From Anaerovorax odorimutans (GTDB taxonomy: Bacteria; Bacillota; Clostridia; Peptostreptococcales; Anaerovoracaceae), in assembly GCF_024459955.1 (NCBI RefSeq), contig NZ_JANFXK010000009.1, positions 1-64,000 on the forward strand: a DNA stretch of 64,000 bases, given 5' to 3'. A program made the translations under genes and the position numbers. The notes beneath the pieces are model-generated. The model had not been told where the DNA came from, did not search any database, and saw only the letters and a list, made by a program, of their open reading frames with translations. Numbering within the stretch: the first letter of the stretch is position 1; each line of letters opens with the position of its first letter. This document shows, piece after piece, positions 24,654-33,156 of this stretch.

Positions 24654-26240
24654 TCATTTGTCTCCTTTTGCAGGAATCCACCACTGATTTTCTCCCCTCG
24701 GCGTAGTCACGTATTCCGGCCATCTGAAATCAATCGGCGGCTCATAGTCGCACAGGCATGGGATCCACTTGCTGCCGCCCACGCCTCCTCCGGTGCGCTG
24801 CTTGAATTCTTCCTGCGCCGCTGCCAGCTGCTCCGGCTTTGTCAGCAGATCAATAACCGTCAGGCCGATGGTCTGCGAGGCAGTCATAAAGGTCGGATCA
24901 ATACATTCGGGAATTCCTCCCAGAGCGTTCATAACCCAGGCCGGATAAGCCTTACCCGGCTGCGGCGGTCTCAGGGCCGGACGGCCTATGTACAGTCTTA
25001 CAGTCGGCGCGTGCCAGCAGAATTCCGTATAGTCATCGGAGGTGAAGTTTTCCTGCCATTCCGGCAGTACCTTTCTCAGTTTTTCTTCACATTCCTGCGG
25101 AGTAATCAAATTCTGAATTTCATCGATGAACGGATCCTCCATCGGCTCATAGCCCAGGTTCTTCTGGATCTCTCTGGCTTTCTCTCTGGCCGCCTCGCTG
25201 TAGACCGGAGGTCCAACCAGTTCCAGATTCCTGTAGGTCATATCCGCCATAACGTGGTTGGGCAGGCCCGGTCTTGATTTGGCGATCCAGTCCTTTTCCC
25301 AGCTGCAGTGGGTTGCCAGCGCGGCGGCCTGAGCGTTCTGATCCAGAATCCGCACTACGGTCTCCGCCATCTCCACATCCGGCACACGGATGAAGAAATG
25401 AATCTGTCCGATCTGAGCCGGAATATTGTCTGCCGTAGCCTGACCCAGAGTGGTGATCGTCTCGTTCATGGACCAGCCCACATTATTGGATATCATGTGT
25501 TCTTTGAACATCTTTGACATGGTATACATCTGCAGCACCGCGTCGGTAGCTCCCGGGCATCTGGTAGCCGAATGGGAGGCCGGAATCGGAGAATCATCCG
25601 GTGATGAAATCCAGGTCTCCGCTTCGTCACAGCGGAAGGTATACATCACGCCATATCCTACGCCGCAGTGGGTATTCCATCTGGTCGTGTTGCACAGAGG
25701 CAGCATATAAAACGGATGGAAGCTGATAGCCGCGTCCAAATCATCGTAATAGCCTGCTGCCGCGTGAATCGGCTTGGAAGCTCTCAGCTTTTCTGCCGGC
25801 TCTCCGAAGAATTTCAGTTTTCCCGGAATATGGAAGGTTTCCATCGCCGCTTTTGCTGCCAGAAAACCGCCCAGGCTGCTCATTCCCAGCACGGAATGGG
25901 GGTCCGTGTGGCCGCCTGCGTAAGGGCTGAGTCCGTCTCTCGGCCGCTGTACCGTATCCGCGGCCTGACAGTTGCCCGGAATTCCGTCGTATTCCGCATA
26001 ACCGCCGATTACCGGGCCTTCACCGTTTTCCCAGATAGCGCAGAATGCTGTCGGCATCCCGCCGCTGCCCTCTTCCACTTCAAATCCTTCCCTGCGCAAA
26101 AGGTCCGTATACCATTTTGCCGACCGGTATTCACGGAAAGCCGTCTCGCCGTAATTCCAGATTTCTGAGTGCCATTCTGAGAAAGTATCCTTTCTCTCTT
26201 TAATCCAATCCATTACAAACTGTTTGTTCTTTTCAACCAT
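24654..26240 (-). CDS. M20-family amidohydrolase (AbgB-like)
   Basis: A 528-residue M20 peptidase/amidohydrolase resembling p-aminobenzoyl-glutamate hydrolase subunit B. Visible are IGGYAEYDGIPGNCQ, GGHTDPHSVLG (metal histidines), FGEPAEKLRASKP, where AbgB has a two-glutamate pair (only the first is kept here), and the lid region. The start at 26240 follows AAGGAG; the in-frame ATG at 26327 lies upstream of the sigma-54 promoter and cannot be used with it. It would cleave an amide bond of the compound imported by the BCCT partner. Confidence 0.88.
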   Translation of the reverse strand: MVEKNKQFVMDWIKERKDTFSEWHSEIWNYGETAFREYRSAKWYTDLLRREGFEVEEGSGGMPTAFCAIWENGEGPVIGGYAEYDGIPGNCQAADTVQRPRDGLSPYAGGHTDPHSVLGMSSLGGFLAAKAAMETFHIPGKLKFFGEPAEKLRASKPIHAAAGYYDDLDAAISFHPFYMLPLCNTTRWNTHCGVGYGVMYTFRCDEAETWISSPDDSPIPASHSATRCPGATDAVLQMYTMSKMFKEHMISNNVGWSMNETITTLGQATADNIPAQIGQIHFFIRVPDVEMAETVVRILDQNAQAAALATHCSWEKDWIAKSRPGLPNHVMADMTYRNLELVGPPVYSEAAREKAREIQKNLGYEPMEDPFIDEIQNLITPQECEEKLRKVLPEWQENFTSDDYTEFCWHAPTVRLYIGRPALRPPQPGKAYPAWVMNALGGIPECIDPTFMTASQTIGLTVIDLLTKPEQLAAAQEEFKQRTGGGVGGSKWIPCLCDYEPPIDFRWPEYVTTPRGENQWWIPAKGDK

Positions 26241-26287
26241 GTTCTTATCTCCTTCCAAATGATTACGTTTCTTTGCCCTTAATAAGA

Positions 26288-26302
26288 GCAAGTCCTGTGC
26301 CA
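26288..26302 (-). promoter_or_regulatory. Sigma-54 promoter of the M20-BCCT operon
   Basis: The minus strand reads TGGCAC-N5-TTGC followed by TC, a perfect -24/-12 element, 47 bases before the M20 start. The second PAS-AAA+ activator lies just upstream. Confidence 0.88.
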
Positions 26303-26313
26303 AAGGGTTAAAA

Positions 26314-26329
26314 CGTTGAAATATCAACG
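26314..26329. promoter_or_regulatory. CGTTGA-N4-TCAACG dyad beside the -24 box
   Basis: Six-base perfect arms around AATA, twelve bases upstream of the sigma-54 promoter. This is closer than usual for an enhancer, so it may bind a second regulator or a DNA-bending protein. Confidence 0.4.
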
Positions 26330-26367
26330 ATCCATTCGCATTTTATTTTACAGGCAAAATCAGCGCA

Positions 26368-26396
26368 TAAAAAAAGGACCAGATTTGATCCTTTTT
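26368..26396 (-). terminator. Terminator of the second sigma-54 activator gene
   Basis: A 10-bp stem with one G-U pair (arms 26371-26380 and 26387-26396), loop of six, followed by T-rich sequence on the minus strand. The same bases contain one inverted copy of the 19-base element described at 26459-26496. Confidence 0.8.
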
Positions 26397-26458
26397 ATAC
26401 GGCATTCTTTTCAGTTTTTTCTGTAAATTCAGACTTGGAAATGGTTTTCTCAACAAAA

Positions 26459-26496
26459 GGCTCAGTTCTGGTCCTTTGGCTCAGTTTTGGCCCTAT
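26459..26496 (-). promoter_or_regulatory. Tandem 19-base repeats, candidate activator sites, overlapping the activator's stop codon
   Basis: On the minus strand AAAGGACCAGAACTGAGCC (26459-26477) and ATAGGGCCAAAACTGAGCC (26478-26496) are direct repeats, 16/19 identical. A third copy in inverted orientation, 16/19 identical to the first, is at 26373-26391. They stand about 70 and 157-194 bp upstream of the -24 box, a normal enhancer range. Confidence 0.55.
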
Positions 26497-27877
26497 CCCG
26501 CAGCCTGAGCTTATACTTTTTCAATTTTCTTTTTAGGGTGCTGGCGGAAAGCCCGGTTTTTTCTGCCAGCTCATAGTTGCTGCTGCTGACTCCAATCATA
26601 CCTTTCAGATAGTACCGTTCGAATTCTTCAAAGGCTTCATCATACGTCTGACGGCTGAAGTCATCCTCTCCCTGTCCTTTCCGGTATTCGCGCCCGAGGA
26701 CCGTCTCCACGTCGCTTGCGTCAATAGCAGCCCTGGGCACCACCACAATCAGACGCTCCATCACATTGGAAAGCTCGCGGATATTTCCCGGCCAGCTGTA
26801 ATCACACAGCCGGCTGATAGCTCTGTTCAATATTGTTTTATGGAAACCATACTTCTTATTAAATTTCTCCATAAAGAACTCGATGAAGTAAAAGATATCT
26901 TCTTTTCTTTCCCTGAGAGGCGGCAGTCTGACCGGCATCACATTGAGCCGGTAGTATAAATCCTGCCGGAAGGTTCCCTGCCGAATCATGTCCTTCAGAT
27001 TCCGGTTGGTGGCGGCGATGATGCGGATATCCACCGTCTTTTCTTCCACGCTGCCCACAGGGATGAATACCTTATCCTGAATAAGCCGTAGCAGTTTGAC
27101 CTGCAGGCCCAGCGGCATCTCTCCGATCTCGTCCAGAAACAGGGTTCCGCCGTCGGCAACTTCCACCAGCCCCTTTTTCCCCGAGTTGCTGGCCCCGGTA
27201 AAGGCTCCCTTGGTATATCCAAAGAGTTCCGATTCCAGCAGCGTTTCCGACAGAGTACCGCAGTCGATCTTAACAAAGGGTTTATCCTTTCTCAGACTGT
27301 GCCTGTGAATCCATCTGGCATGAACATCCTTTCCGGTTCCCGATTCACCCTCCAGAAGCACCAGAATATCCGTAGGAGCGATCCTCGCCAGAAGGGAAAC
27401 CGTCTTTTCCATGACCTTGCTGCCTGTAACCATCTCCGACTTTTCGTCTTCCCTGACTTGCAGCTCTTCCAGCTGCCGCTTGTATTTTTCAGCGATGGCT
27501 TTTACTTCCTCGCTGTCCCTTTTGATCTTGTTCAGCTCCGTTACATCACGCTCGTTGATGTATACCCATTTGATCTCATCGTCTTCAAAGATGGGGATTC
27601 CCGTGATAACCAGCTGTTTTCCCCCTTTGTACTGCATGAGGCTGACCGGCTTTCTCTCTCTGAGGGTCTTTACCGTAACAGAGACTTCATAAATCCCTTC
27701 TTCCTCCAGTTCGCTGGCCAGCCTGCCCACAATATATTCTTTATCCACCTCCTCCAGCCGTTCGCTGGCCGGGTTGATATAGACGATTCGCCCTTCCCCG
27801 TCAGCGATGATAATTCCATCGTAGCTTACCTCAAAAAATTTGATCCATTCATCGCTGATCCAACTGAGCCCTTCCAT
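26462..27877 (-). CDS. Sigma-54-dependent transcriptional activator (PAS, AAA+, HTH)
   Basis: A 471-residue enhancer-binding protein with the same layout as the one at 4044-5492: PAS domain at residues 10-115 ([25 protein letters not shown]), coiled linker, AAA+ domain with GESGTGKD (Walker A), GAFTGA and [11 protein letters not shown], and a C-terminal helix-turn-helix ([22 protein letters not shown]). There is no receiver domain. It lies directly upstream of the M20-BCCT operon and its -24/-12 promoter, so it probably turns them on in response to their substrate. It begins 21 bases after the MecA-like gene, with no terminator between. Confidence 0.92.
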   Translation of the reverse strand: MEGLSWISDEWIKFFEVSYDGIIIADGEGRIVYINPASERLEEVDKEYIVGRLASELEEEGIYEVSVTVKTLRERKPVSLMQYKGGKQLVITGIPIFEDDEIKWVYINERDVTELNKIKRDSEEVKAIAEKYKRQLEELQVREDEKSEMVTGSKVMEKTVSLLARIAPTDILVLLEGESGTGKDVHARWIHRHSLRKDKPFVKIDCGTLSETLLESELFGYTKGAFTGASNSGKKGLVEVADGGTLFLDEIGEMPLGLQVKLLRLIQDKVFIPVGSVEEKTVDIRIIAATNRNLKDMIRQGTFRQDLYYRLNVMPVRLPPLRERKEDIFYFIEFFMEKFNKKYGFHKTILNRAISRLCDYSWPGNIRELSNVMERLIVVVPRAAIDASDVETVLGREYRKGQGEDDFSRQTYDEAFEEFERYYLKGMIGVSSSNYELAEKTGLSASTLKRKLKKYKLRLRDRAKTEPKDQN

Positions 27878-27898
27878 CTATGGTTCTCCTTTCTCGGT

Positions 27899-29956
27899 TT
27901 AGAAGAATTTTTCCAGGATTCCCTTGCTCTTACCGACCACATATCCGCTGCCGCCCCGATCCTTCACATCTTCCACCATAGTCACCAGAAGGCGGGAATC
28001 ATCAGTTCCCTTGCCGGGCGTAAAAACGCAGAACCAGCCCAGCTCCGTTCCCGAGGTGTCCTCTTTTGACGCTTTGATCTCGGCGGTTCCGGTTTTTCCG
28101 GCCAGCTTGACCTTCGAAAGCTGCGCGCCGTGGCCGGTACCGTTGGGATCACTGATTACCTTTTCCAGATCTTTTGCCACCACAGCCGCCGCTTTGCTGT
28201 CAAAAGCATGTTCGATCCAGTAAGCCGTCTCATCTTTCAGCTCCAAATGGGGTTTCATCATGCTCCCCTCGTTGGAAAACGCCGAATAGATGGACGCCAT
28301 GTGCAGGGGGTTAACCAGAACCTGTCCCTGTCCGTAGCCGCTGTCCGCCAGCTGTATCTCACTTTCAATGGCCTTGTTATCACTGCTGTACTGAGAAGGG
28401 TTCATGCCCAGCGCAAAGGGAATCTCCTGGCCGAAGCCCGCCTTTTGCAGCTGCGCTGTCAGGGTATCGGCCCCAATTTTCAGCGCTGCCTTGGCAAAAT
28501 ATATGTTGTCCGAATAGATCAAAGCATTCTCCAGATTGGCGGAGCCGCTGTACTCATGGAGCGTAGTCACCCGATACCCGCCCCAGGACTTGCTCTTCTG
28601 CCAGCTGAGGCCGCTGTGCCCCAGATCTTCACCGGGGTCCAGTTTTCCGGTGCCCGCGCCGATGGCTCCGATTACAGGCTTGAGAGACGAACCCGGCGAC
28701 CAAGTCTGTTTAAAACGATTGTACATGGGAGTGTTTTTATCCTCGTTAAGCTGCTTCCAGCGTTTCTCCGACATACCGACCACGAAATCATTGCTGTCAT
28801 AGGACGGCGTGCTCACCAGAGCCAGTACCTCTCCGTTTTTAGGATTCATCATGATTGAACAGCTCTTGTCTTCTTTGTATGTATCGTACAGACTGGACTG
28901 AGCAGCGGAATCAATGGTCAGCTTTATATCCTCTCCGTCCTTTTTCGGCCGCTCGGCTACCACGGCCTTTTCGCTGCCGTTTTTCCTGTAGATGATAATT
29001 TTTTCGCCGTCCATACCGTGGAGGCGTTTTTCGTAAAGCTTTTCAAGACCGCTCTTGCCGATGACGCTGTATTGGTCGTAGCCGTCATCCTTGCGGCTTT
29101 CCAGCTCCTCGGCGCTGATCCCCTGAACATATCCGATCATATGCGCCGCCTTCTCGCCTAAAGGATAGACTCTGCTCTCTTCATCGCCGATAATCACTCC
29201 CGGGATTTTCAGCAGCTCTTCCTGTACGCGGGCATTTTCCAGATCCACGGTGCCGGAGGGTTTTTCATTGACTTTTTTCAGTTTTTTTATGGGCACCAGC
29301 AGGTCGTCCTTCACCCATTTGGCGCTCAGCTTCTTTTGAATGTCCGCTGCGCTCATATCCAAAAGAGCGGCCATTTTTTCCAGATCAGCGGAAGGGTCAT
29401 CGCTCATTTTTCCGGGGATCAGGCCAACCGCCGCTACGGCTCCCTTACCTGCCAGAACAGCTCCGTTGCGGTCATAAATCGTTCCCCGGTCCGCTTTCTC
29501 GGCACGAACCTTTACCTTGTCGTCGCTGTCCAGCTGAGGAAAGATCAGACTGTCATTCCATACGATGCGGTATCTGCCCTTTTCCGTATGTATTCCGGCT
29601 TCATTGGGAAAACGGATCTCCCCCACACGGGAGTCCATCACCGTTTTATACTGGACCGCGCCTTCTTTTTCCTGATCTTCGATCATACTGATCCTGATAT
29701 TTTTTGCTTCAATGCCCTCGTAAATATTCCGGTTGCGGGTTATGAAGTCCTTTTGAGTAACCCTCTCCTGACTCTCCTGGTCCAGCATTTTGTACATGGC
29801 TTCATAATCTTTCTTTTCAATGCAGGCCATATACTGCTTCAGAACCTTCTCCGGGCTTTTGAGGATTGCTACTTTATATACCAGCAGCAGGACTGCGGCA
29901 AGTAAAATTACGGCTATGATGATAAACACGATTTTATGTCTTTTCAGTACATTCAT
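27899..29956 (-). CDS. MecA-like (class B) penicillin-binding transpeptidase
   Basis: A 685-residue D,D-transpeptidase. Residues 1-28 are a membrane anchor; residues 35-140 form an NTF2-like MecA N-terminal domain (VLKQYMACIEKKDYEAMYKM); a dimer/pedestal domain follows. The transpeptidase has PGSSLKP (active serine near residue 423), SDN, and GKTGTAE. The NTF2-like extension is shared with PBP2a and other low-affinity PBPs of Firmicutes. Its promoter carries two BlaI-type operators, so it should be induced by beta-lactams through the blaI-blaR1 pair 4.8 kb away. Resistance is inferred, not shown. Confidence 0.92.
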   Translation of the reverse strand: MNVLKRHKIVFIIIAVILLAAVLLLVYKVAILKSPEKVLKQYMACIEKKDYEAMYKMLDQESQERVTQKDFITRNRNIYEGIEAKNIRISMIEDQEKEGAVQYKTVMDSRVGEIRFPNEAGIHTEKGRYRIVWNDSLIFPQLDSDDKVKVRAEKADRGTIYDRNGAVLAGKGAVAAVGLIPGKMSDDPSADLEKMAALLDMSAADIQKKLSAKWVKDDLLVPIKKLKKVNEKPSGTVDLENARVQEELLKIPGVIIGDEESRVYPLGEKAAHMIGYVQGISAEELESRKDDGYDQYSVIGKSGLEKLYEKRLHGMDGEKIIIYRKNGSEKAVVAERPKKDGEDIKLTIDSAAQSSLYDTYKEDKSCSIMMNPKNGEVLALVSTPSYDSNDFVVGMSEKRWKQLNEDKNTPMYNRFKQTWSPGSSLKPVIGAIGAGTGKLDPGEDLGHSGLSWQKSKSWGGYRVTTLHEYSGSANLENALIYSDNIYFAKAALKIGADTLTAQLQKAGFGQEIPFALGMNPSQYSSDNKAIESEIQLADSGYGQGQVLVNPLHMASIYSAFSNEGSMMKPHLELKDETAYWIEHAFDSKAAAVVAKDLEKVISDPNGTGHGAQLSKVKLAGKTGTAEIKASKEDTSGTELGWFCVFTPGKGTDDSRLLVTMVEDVKDRGGSGYVVGKSKGILEKFF

Positions 29957-29977
29957 TTTCTGCCTCCATAGTTCGAC

Positions 29978-30026
29978 TTACAAGTGTAATTTTTTATATC
30001 TTACAACTGTAAGATATAATTGTCAA
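29978..30026 (-). promoter_or_regulatory. Promoter of the MecA-like gene with two BlaI-type operators
   Basis: Minus-strand TTGACA (30021-30026), spacer 17, TAAGAT (29998-30003). TTACAACTGTAA (30001-30012) fills the region between the boxes and TTACAAGTGTAA (29978-29989) lies just downstream, 23 bases apart. Both match the dyad at 20955-20966. Confidence 0.85.
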
Positions 30027-30075
30027 GTGCAAGGTATCCGGGTGGCCAAAGTCCGGAGCATTTACGAGGATTAAA

Positions 30076-30111
30076 CAAAAAAGACAGGCAATCGGAAAAA
30101 CATGCCTGTCT
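30076..30111 (-). terminator. Terminator of the nitroreductase gene
   Basis: AGACAGGCA arms (30082-30090 and 30103-30111) pair perfectly, followed on the minus strand by T6. Confidence 0.92.
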
Positions 30112-30136
30112 CACAAGTTGTCATCGCACTTTTACG

Positions 30137-30682
30137 CTAGTCCGCATAGGTAACCAGATCTGAAACGCTCTTGCGTCTGGGCGCTTTCGGATCTTCATCC
30201 GGATAACCGATGGCAATCAAAGCCGCTACTTTCTGACCTTCCGGGATTTCCACGACTTCGCTGACTTTATTCTCATCAAAGATTCCCATGATGACCGATC
30301 CGACTCCTTTGTCGTGAGCTGCCAGGCAGAAGGTCTGCGCAGCGATACCCGTATCGAATACGCCCCAGTCAGCGCCCTTGGGAGTCGTGGCGGAACCGTC
30401 CTTTTCAAGACCTGAACGGCCTTCGATCATGGTCACGATTACCAGCGCCGGAGCATTGCGCAGGGTATCGATATTGTATTCGAATCCCAGTACGCAGCTG
30501 TCGGCGATCTTGTTCATCTTACCCTGGTCCTCCGTAACGATGTATCTGGTAACCTGGGTATTTTTCCAGGATGGAGCATAAGCCGCCGCATCGACAATCT
30601 CGTTGATTATCTCATGGGGCACTTTCCTGTCCTGAAACTTACGAACACTTCTTCTCTCTTTAATGCATTTTATTGTTTCCAT
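30137..30682 (-). CDS. Nitroreductase family protein
   Basis: A 181-residue FMN-dependent oxidoreductase of the small nitroreductase type. ERRSVRKFQDRKVP is the N-terminal FMN-phosphate-binding signature, AAYAPSWKNTQV and the C-terminal GYPDEDPKAPRRKSVSDLV are also typical. It reduces nitro, quinone or similar compounds with NAD(P)H; the physiological substrate is unknown. It has its own promoter and terminator. The leader contains a 15-base GC-only palindromic hairpin (30701-30715). Confidence 0.9.
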   Translation of the reverse strand: METIKCIKERRSVRKFQDRKVPHEIINEIVDAAAYAPSWKNTQVTRYIVTEDQGKMNKIADSCVLGFEYNIDTLRNAPALVIVTMIEGRSGLEKDGSATTPKGADWGVFDTGIAAQTFCLAAHDKGVGSVIMGIFDENKVSEVVEIPEGQKVAALIAIGYPDEDPKAPRRKSVSDLVTYAD

Positions 30683-30742
30683 ACTTTATTCCTCCATTTT
30701 CGGGCCCGGGGCCCGCAAATATTTTACCTGCTTCACTAAATG

Positions 30743-30771
30743 ATTCTATCACCCGGAAAATTTTATTACAA
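30743..30771 (-). promoter_or_regulatory. Promoter of the nitroreductase gene
   Basis: TTGTAA (30766-30771), spacer 17, TAGAAT (30743-30748) on the minus strand, immediately after the DUF445 gene. The roughly 55-base leader includes CGGGCCC-G-GGGCCCG-like sequence at 30701-30715, able to form a short strong hairpin. Confidence 0.7.
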
Positions 30772-30779
30772 GAGATAAA

Positions 30780-31688
30780 TCAGAGCATGCTGATGAAAAG
30801 ATTTAAAAGCCCAATGACAAGGCCGATCAGCGCCCCCAGATTGACGATGGCGTTGAGCTCCTTTTTCATTACCGACAAAATCAGCGCTTCCAGCTTGACA
30901 ACATCCATGCCGCGCACTTTCTCCTCTACGATTCCGGCTATGTCGAGCTTTTCCAGCATTTCCTCCATGGTATCTTCCACGCAGGTCGCATAGAGCTCCT
31001 CCACAATCCGGCTCATATGTCCCCGTTCCAGAGGCAGCTGCTGCGTCAGATTTCCAATGGTCTGCTCCCCGATCTTGTCCAGCTCTTTTGTAACGATGGG
31101 GCGTATTTTATCTTCTCCGTTTTCGTCTATGTAGCATTCGATCTCCTCCCCGATGGGCGCGGCCACCGATTGGATCACCTGGTCGTTGAACATCATGGCC
31201 AGCATGGTGCCCTGCACCTTTTCCCGGACTGCCTGGCTGCCTTCCGTGACCACGATATTGCTGATGTCCATCTGGCGGATGCCTTCCATGATTTTTCCCG
31301 TAATCCGATCCTCCAGCTTGAGCTGAAGTTCGTCATACCTCTCCTTAGTGAGATAGCCGCAGGCCCCTTCTTCTATAGAAACCTCGCTTTCTCTTGCCCT
31401 CAGAAAACGCTGCCAAAGTCCGTCGGCGATGGATTCCTTGATCTGATCCGCCGGCAGAGCCTTTGCCAGATCCTCCTTCGTCAGCAGTACCTCCCCGATG
31501 GCTGAGCCGATGGCTCCCGCCAGCTCGTCCTTCCTCTTGGGAATCAGTCCCGGAGTAAAGGGCAGCCTGTGTTTTCCCACCATGACCGGCCGGTGGGGTT
31601 TAAACAGCATTTTCACTGCGATAAAATTGGTGCAATAACCGATCAGCGCCCCAATCAGGGGACCTGCTATCAGCTTTAATACGAACAT
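30780..31688 (-). CDS. DUF445 family membrane protein (YheB-like)
   Basis: A 302-residue protein. The N-terminal helix PLIGALIGYCTNFIAVKMLF and the following PGLIPKRKDELAGAIGSAIG are the DUF445 signature; a second hydrophobic helix forms the C-terminus (LGALIGLVIGLLNLFISML), with a helical cytoplasmic or external middle. The molecular role of the family is not known. It follows dgt by 45 bases in a NAT-dgt-DUF445 strand-wise series. Confidence 0.88.
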   Translation of the reverse strand: MFVLKLIAGPLIGALIGYCTNFIAVKMLFKPHRPVMVGKHRLPFTPGLIPKRKDELAGAIGSAIGEVLLTKEDLAKALPADQIKESIADGLWQRFLRARESEVSIEEGACGYLTKERYDELQLKLEDRITGKIMEGIRQMDISNIVVTEGSQAVREKVQGTMLAMMFNDQVIQSVAAPIGEEIECYIDENGEDKIRPIVTKELDKIGEQTIGNLTQQLPLERGHMSRIVEELYATCVEDTMEEMLEKLDIAGIVEEKVRGMDVVKLEALILSVMKKELNAIVNLGALIGLVIGLLNLFISML

Positions 31689-31733
31689 ATCTTCATTCCT
31701 GCCTTTCCTTTGTTGTTCTGGTCCGCTATATTT

Positions 31734-33140
31734 TTATACGATTCCGTTCAGCTCCTGGTACAGCGTTTTCGCATAGCTGTCCGTCATTCCGCAGATAAAA
31801 TCGGTCACCAGCAGCAGCCTCAGGTACAGCTTTTCCACCGGTCCCTTATCCTTCGCGTAGATGTGATAAATACCTTTATAATTATCCGATATCAGCGCCA
31901 TCAGCTTTTTGCTCACATCGCTCTGAGTCTCGGGAGTATCGTAATAGACAGCCGCGGAGACGAACTTGTCCAGGAGGAAGTTGAATATCGTCTGGGCGGC
32001 AATTTCCAGCTTGAGAATCGGCTCTGTGTTAAAAGCGTAATCAAAGGCGATATCACCCAGAGCCTGCATCATCGCTTCCCCGTAAGTGCCTGCAAAAAGA
32101 TCCTTTTTGTAGCTGCCCTTCATGATACTTTGATAATTCCGCGTAAAGCCGAAGGTTGCGCAGGCGATGAGACGGCCCTGCAGATAAACGATCCAGGTCT
32201 GTACCGCATTGAGCTCCGGTGACGAAATACCCCTCTGGCGTGCTTTCTGATAACGCCTTTTCAGCGATTCCACCATTTCCCCATATTCTTCGTCTCCTTC
32301 CGGGGCCCGGTTTTCCAGCTCCATGATCAGCCGTTCATAGCTGATACATCCCTTTTTGCAGGCATCCTCAATATCAGCCGTCTTGTAGGCGATATCGTCG
32401 GCCGCCTCCAGAATAAAGGTCAGCGGGTGGCGGTTTCCTCCGGTTCCCAGGCTTTCCTGCAGATCCAGGAACAGATCCTCCTCCGCATGATAGTAGCCCA
32501 TCTTCTTATCCTTGATGTTGCCGCTGTATTTGTTAATCCCCAGGGAGGAAACCGGATACTTAATCATGGTTCCCAAAAGGGCTTTGGTGAGATTCATGCC
32601 GTGTTCATCCACCAGAAAATGCAGCTTGGTTACCAGCCGCAGGGCCTGGGTGTTGCCCTCAAAGTTGTAAAAATCCTCTCTCATCTGCGGAGAAAGGAGT
32701 CTGCTTATGGGCATTCCCTGAAATTGCAGCCGGGGCAGATTTTCCCGGAACCATTGACGGATTGCCGTCTCCCCGAAATGGCCGAAGGGCGGATTGCCGA
32801 TGTCGTGCAGCAGACCCGCGCACTGGAGGATGTCGCAGATGTCAGCTTTATAGGAGGGCTGAAAAGTCTCGTCTCCGATATTTCTCAGAATCTGTTCGGA
32901 AATATTCTGGCCCAGGGATTTGCCGAAGGATGAAACCTCCAGTGAATGGGTCAGCCTGGTCCGAATAAAATCGCTTTTATCCAGTGGAAAGACCTGTGTC
33001 TTATCCTGCAGCCGCCGAAACGACGCGCTGTTGATGATTCTGTGATAGTCCTTTTCAAACTCTGTCCGCAGATCGCCGGAGCCGGCCCCGCTCCTGTAGC
33101 TGCGAATCCGCTCCGGACATAACAAATTACTCCAATCCAT
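31734..33140 (-). CDS. dgt: Deoxyguanosinetriphosphate triphosphohydrolase (dGTPase)
   Basis: A 468-residue HD-domain enzyme that splits dGTP into deoxyguanosine and triphosphate. Motifs: FRRLQDKTQVFPLDKSDFIRTRLTHSLEV at the N-terminus (first histidine), CAGLLHDIGNPPFGHFGE (the HD pair), and EAADDIAYKTADIED. The start at 33140 (MDWSNLL) follows AAAGGA and avoids overlap with the upstream gene that the ATG at 33173 would give. It follows the arylamine N-acetyltransferase by 16 bases. Confidence 0.93.
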   Translation of the reverse strand: MDWSNLLCPERIRSYRSGAGSGDLRTEFEKDYHRIINSASFRRLQDKTQVFPLDKSDFIRTRLTHSLEVSSFGKSLGQNISEQILRNIGDETFQPSYKADICDILQCAGLLHDIGNPPFGHFGETAIRQWFRENLPRLQFQGMPISRLLSPQMREDFYNFEGNTQALRLVTKLHFLVDEHGMNLTKALLGTMIKYPVSSLGINKYSGNIKDKKMGYYHAEEDLFLDLQESLGTGGNRHPLTFILEAADDIAYKTADIEDACKKGCISYERLIMELENRAPEGDEEYGEMVESLKRRYQKARQRGISSPELNAVQTWIVYLQGRLIACATFGFTRNYQSIMKGSYKKDLFAGTYGEAMMQALGDIAFDYAFNTEPILKLEIAAQTIFNFLLDKFVSAAVYYDTPETQSDVSKKLMALISDNYKGIYHIYAKDKGPVEKLYLRLLLVTDFICGMTDSYAKTLYQELNGIV

Positions 33141-33156
33141 ATGACATCCTTTCTCT

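Noticed and set aside
23771-24706. A 311-codon open frame opposite the BCCT gene
   Set aside because: Composition is that of a mirrored membrane protein gene (many charged residues and repeats), without any recognised domain.
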